The position numbers and the translations under genes were made by a program. A model generated the notes under the pieces. It made no database searches. It was not told the origin of the DNA and saw only the letters and a list, made by a program, of their open reading frames with translations. From NCBI RefSeq assembly GCF_019904235.1, contig NZ_CP063202.1:1-64000 (forward strand): a stretch of DNA of 64,000 nucleotides, in the 5' to 3' direction. Positions 1 to 6,768 of this stretch are shown piece by piece (the first letter of the stretch is position 1; each line of letters begins with the position of its first letter). The stretch comes from Erythrobacter sp. SCSIO 43205. GTDB lineage: Bacteria; Pseudomonadota; Alphaproteobacteria; Sphingomonadales; Sphingomonadaceae.

Positions 1-184
1 CGTTCGAAGATGCGTTTATTCAAAATCACTCGGCGCGGGACAGTCCGGGTTCAAACAATTGGGACGACTGGTTAGCCGGCGGGGGGTGCTCTGCCGGAGG
101 GGATCTCTTCGCCTGTCGCAACGGTAACATATCCAACCTTGGAAGATGCACTCTTTCCAAGGGGGCACTCGTAGTGGGGAAGCA
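1..184. promoter_or_regulatory. upstream region of dnaA
   Basis: No gene is visible here. TTATTCAAA at 16-24 differs by one base from the DnaA-box consensus TTATNCACA. This would fit autoregulation of dnaA but is weak on its own. A GC-rich stretch near 78-105 can fold poorly. I cannot define a -35/-10 pair with confidence. The upstream neighbour lies outside the window. Confidence 0.35.
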
Positions 185-1645
185 ATGGGCTATAATATTG
201 ATAAAGCGCGGACAACGCGCCGAAAAGCGGACGACGATTTGATGGAAGATGCAGAAGCCGTAAATCTCGCGGCCGATTGGGCGGATATCAGCCAGGGGCT
301 CAAGAAAGATCTGGGCCATCAGCTTCACAGCCAGTGGATCAAGCCGATCCAGGTGGGCGGCATCAACAAGGAGACGGGCCAGCTTGACCTGTTCCTCCCT
401 ACAGAATTTTCAGCGAACTGGGTGAAGGATCGTTTCCACGACCGCCTGCAGCTTGCGTGGAAGATTATGCGCGGTGATGTGCGCTCGGTTAACATTCAGG
501 TGCACCCGGGCCGTCGCCAGCTGCCTGACCTTCGCATCGATGATGGCCGCCGGCCTGCCAATGATGGCGCGAGCGCGATTGCGGTTGCTGCTGGTACGAT
601 CAATGATACAGGCTTCACCTCAAGCGTCGGGCTTGACCCGTCGCTTACCTTTCAGGCGTTCATCACGGGCGAGGCCAATGTGCTTGCCTGCAATGCTGCA
701 CAGCGCATGGCCGCAACCGAACAGCCGCAATTCTCACCGCTCTATCTCAAAGCTGCGACAGGGCAAGGCAAGACGCACTTGCTCCACGCCATCGGTCACG
801 GCTTCTTGGCCAGCCACCCGCGTGCGCGCATTTTCTATTGCTCCGCTGAACGCTTCATGGTCGAGTTCGTGCAGGCATTGAAAGCCAACCAGATGATCGA
901 GTTCAAAGCACGCCTTCGCAGCTTTGACTTGCTTCTGGTGGACGACATCCAATTCATCATCGGCAAGGCATCAGCTCAAGAAGAATTGCTCTACACGATT
1001 GACGCGCTTCTGGCTGAGGGCAAGCGGCTTGTGTTTGCTGCCGACCGCGCACCGCAGGCACTGGACGGGGTCGAACCGCGCCTTTTGTCGCGCCTTTCGA
1101 TGGGCCTTGTCGCCGATATTCAAGCTGCTGACATCGAGCTTCGCAAGAAGGTTCTGCACTCAAAGCTTTCGCGCTTTGCACCATTGAGCGTGCCAGAGGA
1201 TGTCATCGACTTCCTTGCACGCACCATCACGCGCAACGTCCGCGAACTCATCGGCGGATTGAACAAGCTTATCGCTTACGCGCAGCTGACAGGGCAGGAG
1301 GTGTCACTACAGCTCGCTGAAGAGCAGCTCACCGATATTCTTTCAGCGAACCGCCGCCGGATCACGATTGACGAGATCCAGCGCACCGTTTGCCAGTTCT
1401 ACCGGATCGACCGGTCGGAAATGTCATCCAAGCGCCGCGCCCGGGCGGTGGTGCGTCCACGTCAGGTTGCGATGTACCTGTCCAAAGTGCTCACGCCGCG
1501 CTCTTATCCAGAGATTGGCCGCAAATTCGGTGGCCGCGATCACTCGACGGTTATCCACGCCGTACGCCTGATCGAGGATTTGCGCACGCGCGATGCCGAT
1601 ATGGACGGCGATGTGAGGAGCCTGCTGCGCCAGCTTGAGAGCTGA
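185..1645 (+). CDS. dnaA: chromosomal replication initiator protein DnaA
   Basis: DnaA binds DnaA boxes at oriC, melts the origin when loaded with ATP and helps load DnaB. Visible here are an N-terminal interaction domain, an AAA+ core with Walker A TGQGKTHL near residue 192 and Walker B LLLVDDIQF near 250, and a C-terminal box-binding domain with RPRQVAMYLSK near 424 and GGRDHSTVIHAV near 450. The product is 486 residues, normal for the family. I chose the ATG at 185 because GGGGA lies about 5 bases upstream. An ATG at 146 has no spaced ribosome site, and an ATG at 242 is a further option. The gene stands alone and is followed by DnaA-box-like sites. Confidence 0.97.
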   Translation: MGYNIDKARTTRRKADDDLMEDAEAVNLAADWADISQGLKKDLGHQLHSQWIKPIQVGGINKETGQLDLFLPTEFSANWVKDRFHDRLQLAWKIMRGDVRSVNIQVHPGRRQLPDLRIDDGRRPANDGASAIAVAAGTINDTGFTSSVGLDPSLTFQAFITGEANVLACNAAQRMAATEQPQFSPLYLKAATGQGKTHLLHAIGHGFLASHPRARIFYCSAERFMVEFVQALKANQMIEFKARLRSFDLLLVDDIQFIIGKASAQEELLYTIDALLAEGKRLVFAADRAPQALDGVEPRLLSRLSMGLVADIQAADIELRKKVLHSKLSRFAPLSVPEDVIDFLARTITRNVRELIGGLNKLIAYAQLTGQEVSLQLAEEQLTDILSANRRRITIDEIQRTVCQFYRIDRSEMSSKRRARAVVRPRQVAMYLSKVLTPRSYPEIGRKFGGRDHSTVIHAVRLIEDLRTRDADMDGDVRSLLRQLES

Positions 1646-1667
1646 TCCAAAGGTTAATTCGCACACT

Positions 1668-1780
1668 TTATGCACATAGGGGGAACAGGGTGGTTCACAG
1701 CCACCCTCCCAAGCCCATCAACCGTTTGCCAACACGTTAGTCACAGGGCCATCCACAGCCCTGTCGACACCTCATGCACA
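1668..1780. promoter_or_regulatory. DnaA-box-like cluster with two hairpins
   Basis: TTATGCACA at 1668-1676 is a perfect match to TTATNCACA, and TCATGCACA at 1772-1780 has one mismatch. Two weaker sites (TGGTTCACA at 1691-1699, CCATCCACA at 1749-1757) fall largely in the loops of two perfect 7-bp inverted repeats: 1687-1693 with 1701-1707, and 1743-1749 with 1758-1764. The gap after dnaA could be part of an origin or a dnaA-linked DnaA reservoir. In many alphaproteobacteria oriC lies elsewhere, so origin function is inference. Neither hairpin has a T-tract, so they are poor terminators. Confidence 0.5.
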
Positions 1781-1799
1781 TCCTGTAAACAGCTTTTCC

Positions 1800-2252
1800 A
1801 TGAGCTTATCCCCTTCCCCGCCGCTGCACTCTGACAGCAAACCAAACCTGCCGCAAAGCTGGTTTGATGCCGTTTTCAGAGGTCTTAAAAGCACCTGCCC
1901 CAGATGCGGGGAGGCAAAGCTGTTTCGCAAATGGCTCAAACCCCACGACACCTGCCCCCATTGCGCGCAGGATTGGTCACAACAGCAGGCTGATGATTTC
2001 CCCGCCTATATCGGGATCTTCGTGGTCGGCCACCTGCTCGCCCCCGTGGTGATCGCCATGATTGCGACCTTTGAAATGAGTGCATGGGCTACACTTGCAA
2101 TCATTTTGCCGCTCGCCGTAGTGCTGCTGATCGCAACCTTGCAGCCTGTCAAAGGCGCGGTGATCGCTTTTCTGTATTGGCACGGGATTGGCGCATTTTC
2201 GAAAGAACGGCGCATCGACGATGTCATCATCGAAGAAACGCCAGATCAATGA
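1800..2252 (+). CDS. DUF983 family zinc-ribbon membrane protein
   Basis: A 150-residue protein of the DUF983 type, function unknown. It has two CxxC pairs near residues 34-37 (CPRC) and 52-55 (CPHC) that look like a small zinc ribbon. Two hydrophobic helices follow (about 69-90 and 96-115), then a hydrophilic tail. It overlaps the next gene by four bases (ATGA), so the two are probably translated together. In proteobacteria DUF983 proteins often sit near cytochrome oxidase genes; here the partner is a ThiF/MoeB-type enzyme. Family call firm, role unknown. Confidence 0.85.
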   Translation: MSLSPSPPLHSDSKPNLPQSWFDAVFRGLKSTCPRCGEAKLFRKWLKPHDTCPHCAQDWSQQQADDFPAYIGIFVVGHLLAPVVIAMIATFEMSAWATLAIILPLAVVLLIATLQPVKGAVIAFLYWHGIGAFSKERRIDDVIIEETPDQ

Positions 2253-3022
2253 GCCTGCCTCCAGCCCGCCTCGACCGCTTTGCCCGCCATATCGTGCTGC
2301 CGGAAATCGGCGGCGCGGGTCAGGTGGCGCTGGCGGGTAAGCATATTGCGGTGATCGGGCTTGGCGGTATCGGCTCGCCCGCTTTGCAATATCTTGCGGG
2401 CGCCGGGATCGGGAAATTCACCCTCGTCGATGATGATGTGGTGGATGTGAGCAATCTCCAGCGCCAGACCATCTTCACCACTCGCGATGTCGGCCACGGC
2501 AAAGCGACAAGTGCACGCCGATGGCTCGCGAATTTTGACGATGCTCTGGATGTGACCATATCCGACAGCCGCATCACCGCTCAGAACGTGGGCGACCTGA
2601 TCGCTGGCGCAGATTTGGTGCTTGATGGCACCGATAATTTCGCAACGCGCCTTGCGGTGTCCAATGCTTGCGTTGCCGAGCGTGTTCCGTTGCTCTCTGC
2701 TGCCGTAGGTCGCTTTCAGGGTCAGGTCGGTGCCTTTGCAGGCCATCTTGCAGGCCAGCCCTGCTACCGCTGTTTTGTCGGCGATGCCTTCGATGCAGAG
2801 GATTGCGACACCTGCGCCGAAGACGGGATGCTGGGCGCGATGGCAGGTTGGACCGGAAGCTTTGCCGCAATGCAGGCGGTGCGTGTGCTGCTCGCCGGGG
2901 TCAGCCGTTTTGGCGATCCCCAATGGGGCAAGCTTCATATCCTTGACGGAATGACGCCGGGTATGCGCACCCTCACCATCACGAAAGACCCTGCGTGCAA
3001 GGGGTGCGGGCACGTCGAATAG
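2249..3022 (+). CDS. moeB: ThiF/MoeB/HesA-family adenylyltransferase
   Basis: An E1-like enzyme that adenylates the C-terminal glycine of a small sulfur carrier (MoaD or ThiS). The 257-residue product has the nucleotide-binding loop GLGGIGSPALQYLAGAG near residue 36, the DDDVVDVSNLQRQ segment after it, and two CxxC zinc pairs (CYRC near 172 and CKGC near 250) as in MoeB. The start at 2249 overlaps the DUF983 stop and places the family-typical N-terminus (LDRFARHIVLPEIGG) correctly. No MoaD, MoaE or thiamine gene is near, so MoeB and ThiF cannot be separated by context. Length and zinc pairs favour MoeB. Confidence 0.85.
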   Translation: MSLPPARLDRFARHIVLPEIGGAGQVALAGKHIAVIGLGGIGSPALQYLAGAGIGKFTLVDDDVVDVSNLQRQTIFTTRDVGHGKATSARRWLANFDDALDVTISDSRITAQNVGDLIAGADLVLDGTDNFATRLAVSNACVAERVPLLSAAVGRFQGQVGAFAGHLAGQPCYRCFVGDAFDAEDCDTCAEDGMLGAMAGWTGSFAAMQAVRVLLAGVSRFGDPQWGKLHILDGMTPGMRTLTITKDPACKGCGHVE

Positions 3023-3171
3023 GCAATAAGTCGATTGGTGTGATCGGATAAATCCTGCCCAAAATTCGCGATCACGCTGGACATTGAGGGACCCTATCGG
3101 CCACCAGTTTGTTGATTGACCAACGTCAGAACGACATAGCCCAACTCAGATTGATTCCGGAACCAGACTTA

Positions 3172-3960
3172 ATGATTACCCTTCTCTCGCCCGCCAAAAA
3201 GCTCAACTTTGATGAGCCCAGCACTTCGCTTGAGATCACCCGTCCGCGTTTTGAAGAGGACACGCGCGAGATTGCGGGCGTTGCGAAAAAGCAATCGGCA
3301 AAAGACCTAGCCAAGCTGATGAAGATTTCAGACAATCTGGCTGAACTTAATGCAGAACGCTTCAAGGCGTTTGATCTGGATGGCCGTCCCAATTCGGCAA
3401 AACCCGCCGGCCTCACCTTTGATGGCGATGTTTATTGGGGGCTCGAAGCAAAGTCGTTGGGAGATGAAACGCTCCGCTACGCGCAGGACCATTTGCGCAT
3501 ACTTTCAGGGCTTTATGGCGTGCTGAGGCCCATGGACGCGATCCAGCCTTATCGCCTTGAAATGGGCACCAAGATGAAGAATCCGCGCGGTAAATCGCTC
3601 TATGATTTCTGGGGCAGCCGGATTGGTGAGCAATTGGCGCACGACCTCGAAGGCCACGGCGATCAGACTATCGTGAACCTTGCCTCCAATGAATATTTCA
3701 AGGCGGTCGACACATCAGTGCTGCCGGGCAAAGTGATTGAGGCGACCTTCCTCAATGTGAAAGACGGCGAGGCGCGCCGCCTCATGTATCACGTCAAGTT
3801 CGCGCGTGGCCTGATGGCGCGCTGGATCATGGAAAACCGGATCGAGAAGGCGGACGATTTGCGTGGGTTTGATGCCGAGGGCTATAGCTTCGATGCCAAG
3901 GCTTCGAGTGAGACGCAGCTCGTGTTCATCCGGCCTCAGCCCCCGGTCAAAAAGAAGTAG
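3172..3960 (+). CDS. yaaA: peroxide stress protein YaaA (DUF328/UPF0246)
   Basis: A 262-residue YaaA protein. In E. coli this OxyR-regulated protein limits free iron during peroxide stress. The family N-terminus MITLLSPAKKLNFD fixes the ATG at 3172; upstream in-frame starts add a segment that does not look like the family. Typical conserved stretches GLYGVLRPMD, NLASNEYFKAV and FARGLMARWI are present in order. The C-terminus ends in lysines encoded in the first copy of a 14-base tandem duplication that also carries the stop codon. The following DUF202 gene starts 20 bases later and may be cotranscribed. Confidence 0.93.
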   Translation: MITLLSPAKKLNFDEPSTSLEITRPRFEEDTREIAGVAKKQSAKDLAKLMKISDNLAELNAERFKAFDLDGRPNSAKPAGLTFDGDVYWGLEAKSLGDETLRYAQDHLRILSGLYGVLRPMDAIQPYRLEMGTKMKNPRGKSLYDFWGSRIGEQLAHDLEGHGDQTIVNLASNEYFKAVDTSVLPGKVIEATFLNVKDGEARRLMYHVKFARGLMARWIMENRIEKADDLRGFDAEGYSFDAKASSETQLVFIRPQPPVKKK

Positions 3961-3974
3961 TCAAAAAGAAGTAA
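3947..3974 (+). repeat. 14-bp tandem duplication across the yaaA stop codon
   Basis: TCAAAAAGAAGTAG (3947-3960) is followed directly by TCAAAAAGAAGTAA (3961-3974), 13 of 14 bases identical. The first copy encodes the last residues and stop of yaaA. The second lies in the gap, and its AGAAG could serve as a ribosome site for the DUF202 gene at 3980. It looks like a recent slippage duplication. Confidence 0.8.
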
Positions 3975-3979
3975 GCGCC

Positions 3980-4378
3980 ATGAGCGATGACAAATCCTCC
4001 AACGATCTGGCCGAAGACCGCACGGACCTGGCTCAAGACCGCACCGATTGGGCGGAGGATCGCACGCTCATGGCGAACGAGCGCACCTTCGCCGGATGGA
4101 TGCGCACCGGGCTTGCTGCGGTGGGTATCGGGCTTGGCTTCAATGCGCTTTTCGGCAAACTCGAACCCGCTTTTTTGCCAAAGGCAATCGCGACGATTTT
4201 CATCCTCCTCGGGATCGGCATATTCTTTGCCGCTCAGCGTAATGGATGCGCGGTGCACACAAGGCTTCAGGCGCATAAGGCCGAACCCCTTCAAACGATG
4301 AATATGCAATTGATCGCAGGCTTTATGGCCTTTGGAAGTGCAAGTCTTGCGGTGGGCATCTGGTTGATGGATTTTTGA
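3980..4378 (+). CDS. DUF202 family membrane protein with N-terminal heptad repeats
   Basis: A 132-residue inner-membrane protein. The DUF202 signature (ERTFAGWMRTGLAAVGIG) is followed by three hydrophobic helices, about residues 47-63, 69-90 and 111-130. Unusually, the signature is preceded by tandem seven-residue copies of the same pattern: LAEDRTD, LAQDRTD, WAEDRTL, MANERTF. DUF202 proteins (YidH-like) have no settled biochemical function. The start at 3980 gives MSDDKSSND. The gene sits close behind yaaA and converges on the sirtuin gene. Confidence 0.85.
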   Translation: MSDDKSSNDLAEDRTDLAQDRTDWAEDRTLMANERTFAGWMRTGLAAVGIGLGFNALFGKLEPAFLPKAIATIFILLGIGIFFAAQRNGCAVHTRLQAHKAEPLQTMNMQLIAGFMAFGSASLAVGIWLMDF

Positions 4379-4389
4379 AGACCGACCGC

Positions 4390-5103
4390 TCAAGAGGCAA
4401 GGAATTCATCCACCCATTGGGGCACCAATTCGCCCGCTTTGCCATAGCGGGCCTGCGAAAAGAAATGCGAGCCTTCACTGGGCTCAAGGTTGAGTTCAAG
4501 CGTTTGCGCCCCATGGCCGCGCGCTTCCTGAACAAAACCAGCAGCTGGATAAACCGCGCCGCTGGTGCCAATGGAAACAAACAGGTCGCACACGCTCAAG
4601 GCGGCATAAATCCGCTCCATCTGGTAAGGCATTTCGCCAAACCACACGACATCGGGGCGCAATGTGGGCGCTTGGCAAACGGGGCACGGTGGGCGCTGTC
4701 CATCTTTGGCCGACATGGGCGCATCCCACGGTGAGCGGACCTCGCATGAATTGCACAGTGCAGACTTCAATTCACCGTGCATATGCAGAACCTGAGACGA
4801 GCCACCGCGCTCGTGCAAATCATCCACATTCTGCGTGACGAGAAGGAGATTGCCGGAAAACTCACGTTCCAACCGGGCAAGCGCGGTGTGCGCCGGATTG
4901 GGCTCTACTGTGGAGAGCGCCTCGCGCCTGGCATCATAAAAGCCGAGCACCAGATCAGGATTGCGAGCAAATCCTTCAGGTGTTGCCACATCCTCGACCC
5001 GGTGTTGTTCCCATAAGCCTCCGGCTGAGCGAAAGGTGTCTATGCCGCTTTCTGCGCTAATCCCGGCCCCTGTCAGGATGACGATGTTCTTGAAGTCTGC
5101 CAT
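4390..5103 (-). CDS. cobB: class III sirtuin, NAD-dependent protein deacylase
   Basis: A Sir2-family enzyme that removes acyl groups from lysines using NAD+. The 237-residue product has GAGISAESGIDTFR (NAD binding), TQNVDDLHERG, the catalytic-histidine motif HMHGE, and four cysteines in two CxxC pairs for structural zinc. The Y-x-x-R pair in GFYDARREAL is the class III signature that accepts succinyl/malonyl lysines. I chose MADFKN at 5103 because the family core starts right after it. The gene is divergent from dapB with only 35 bases between starts, so promoters overlap. No partner suggests an antiphage Sir2 system. Confidence 0.93.
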   Translation of the reverse strand: MADFKNIVILTGAGISAESGIDTFRSAGGLWEQHRVEDVATPEGFARNPDLVLGFYDARREALSTVEPNPAHTALARLEREFSGNLLLVTQNVDDLHERGGSSQVLHMHGELKSALCNSCEVRSPWDAPMSAKDGQRPPCPVCQAPTLRPDVVWFGEMPYQMERIYAALSVCDLFVSIGTSGAVYPAAGFVQEARGHGAQTLELNLEPSEGSHFFSQARYGKAGELVPQWVDEFLAS

Positions 5104-5138
5104 GGTGGTATTGAAACACTGCACGAATGAGGGAAGCA

Positions 5139-5867
5139 ATGGCAAAATTTGCAGTCATCGGACACAAAGGCCGCATGGGTCAGGCGCTGGCCACCGCGAT
5201 AGAGGAGGCTGGCCATGAGTTTTGCGTTGGGATAGACCTTGGCGGTGATCCCGCGCCTGTCATTGGCCAATGCGATGTCGTGGTCGATTTTTCGTCACCG
5301 GATGCTTTGGTGGGAAATGTGAAGGCAGCGCGTTCAAAAGGCGTGCCCATCCTGATCGGGACAACCGGGCTTGAAGAGGCGCATTTTTCCGCAATCGACG
5401 AGGCAGCCAGAGACATCCCCATCCTGCAGACCGGCAACACCTCGCTTGGCATCACCTTGCTCAGCGCTCTGGTGAAGCAGGCGGCTGAGCGACTTGGCGA
5501 TGATTGGGATATCGAAGTGCTCGAAATGCATCACCGGATGAAAGTCGATGCGCCATCGGGCACCGCCAAGCTTTTGGGCGAAGCGGCAGCAGAAGGGCGC
5601 GGCGTCGCGCTCGACGACAAAATGGACAGCGGGCGGCATGGTCAAACTGGCGCGCGCACGCCGGGCGATATCGGCTTTGCCACACTTCGCGGCGGGACCG
5701 TAGCGGGTGATCACTCGGTGATTTTTGCCGGGAATGAAGAACGCCTCACCCTCGCACATTCGGCCGAAAACCGGATGATCTTTGCACGCGGCGCAGTGCG
5801 AGCAGGCGGATGGTTGATCGGCAAGCCACCTGCGCGCTACACCATGCACGACGTGCTGGACCTTTAG
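5139..5867 (+). CDS. dapB: 4-hydroxy-tetrahydrodipicolinate reductase
   Basis: Reduces hydroxy-tetrahydrodipicolinate with NAD(P)H in the diaminopimelate/lysine pathway, in the cytoplasm. The 242-residue product shows the Rossmann loop GHKGRMGQAL near residue 8 and the catalytic motif EMHHRMKVDAPSGTA near 133-147 containing the His-His and Lys residues. Length is typical. GAGGGA sits 5 bases before the ATG at 5139. dapE and lysC of the same pathway are also in this window but far away, so the pathway is scattered rather than in an operon. Confidence 0.97.
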   Translation: MAKFAVIGHKGRMGQALATAIEEAGHEFCVGIDLGGDPAPVIGQCDVVVDFSSPDALVGNVKAARSKGVPILIGTTGLEEAHFSAIDEAARDIPILQTGNTSLGITLLSALVKQAAERLGDDWDIEVLEMHHRMKVDAPSGTAKLLGEAAAEGRGVALDDKMDSGRHGQTGARTPGDIGFATLRGGTVAGDHSVIFAGNEERLTLAHSAENRMIFARGAVRAGGWLIGKPPARYTMHDVLDL

Positions 5868-5887
5868 TCTGGTGAGTGGGGGTGAAA

Positions 5888-6754
5888 ATGGGGGCGATGC
5901 GGACCAAACTGTATGAGCAGCTCTTTGTCGGAGCGCATCCTGACGGGCGCCTGACGCTGCTCAACCGCTTGCTAATCCTGACCATTGTCCTCGCCGTCAT
6001 CGGCGCCGCGTTGGGTACAGAACCCACTCTCTCACCCGAATGGCATAGCGCGCTTTTAGTCGGGGAACTTGTTTTTGGCACGATCTTCCTCGCGGAATAT
6101 GTGGCACGTGTTTACGCCGCCGCCGAAGCGCCGGGAGAAGGCTCTGCTTGGGCCAAACGTTGGGCTTTTATGCGCAGCTGGTTGGGGATCGTCGATCTGA
6201 TCGTGGTGGTGGCAACTCTTGCGCCTCTTATCGCAGGCGATGCGGCGGTTTTGCGGGTCCTGAGGCTCTTCCGCGTGATCGCAGTGATGAAATTTGGCCG
6301 CTTCAGCCTCGCGATCAAATCGGTATGGCAAGCGATTGCGGACCGGGGCGATGATTTGATCGTGACAGTCGCGCTTGCCTTTGTCTTCGTTCTGACAGGC
6401 GCAACCTTGCTGCACGTGGTTGAGGGTTCGATCCAGCCCGAACAGTTCGGCTCGATCCCGCGCGCTCTGTGGTGGGCAGTGATCACCTTGACCACCGTTG
6501 GCTATGGCGATGCCTATCCGGTGACGATCATCGGCAAGTTCATCGGCGGCACGCTAGCGCTGTCAGGCGTCGCCTTTGTCGCCATGCCAACCGGGATCAT
6601 CGCCGCTGCATTCTCCGATGCCATGCAAGCGCGCCGCGACCAGAAAATCCAAGAAATGCGCGAGCATCTGGAGCGATTGGACGAGATCGACGAGAACGTG
6701 GTGGCAAAGCTTGAGCGGCTAGAGCGGGCAAGCCAGACGCCGCCGGGGTCTTGA
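5888..6754 (+). CDS. voltage-gated-type potassium channel
   Basis: A 288-residue six-helix ion channel. S1 is near residues 24-42. An arginine-bearing S4 (VLRVLRLFRVIAV) follows S3 (IVDLIVVVATLAPL). The pore has the K+ selectivity filter TTVGYGD at about residues 202-208, then S6 and a charged helical tail (EHLERLDEIDEN) likely to form a coiled coil. It resembles bacterial Kv-like channels of the KvAP type. The ATG at 5888 is preceded by GGGGG with 5-base spacing; GTG at 5876 and ATG at 5897 are alternatives. The stop codon is followed directly by a G9 run serving the next gene. Confidence 0.9.
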   Translation: MGAMRTKLYEQLFVGAHPDGRLTLLNRLLILTIVLAVIGAALGTEPTLSPEWHSALLVGELVFGTIFLAEYVARVYAAAEAPGEGSAWAKRWAFMRSWLGIVDLIVVVATLAPLIAGDAAVLRVLRLFRVIAVMKFGRFSLAIKSVWQAIADRGDDLIVTVALAFVFVLTGATLLHVVEGSIQPEQFGSIPRALWWAVITLTTVGYGDAYPVTIIGKFIGGTLALSGVAFVAMPTGIIAAAFSDAMQARRDQKIQEMREHLERLDEIDENVVAKLERLERASQTPPGS

Positions 6755-6763
6755 GGGGGGGGG
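6755..6763 (+). repeat. G9 homopolymer acting as ribosome-binding site
   Basis: Nine consecutive G residues follow the TGA (6752-6754) of the channel gene and end 5 bases before the ATG at 6769. The run is the only Shine-Dalgarno-like sequence for the downstream gene. Homopolymers of this length can slip in replication or be miscounted in assembly. Confidence 0.7.
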
Positions 6764-6768
6764 ATTGG

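Noticed and set aside
3040..3075. Inverted repeat GTGATCG ... CGATCAC upstream of yaaA
   Set aside because: Arms are 7 bp and 22 bases apart in a high-GC region; too weak for an operator or terminator call.
4390..5103. Sir2 protein as part of an antiphage defence system
   Set aside because: It is a normal class III deacylase with zinc cysteines and the Y-x-x-R pair; no partner such as a TIR, Argonaute or DUF4020 gene is adjacent.
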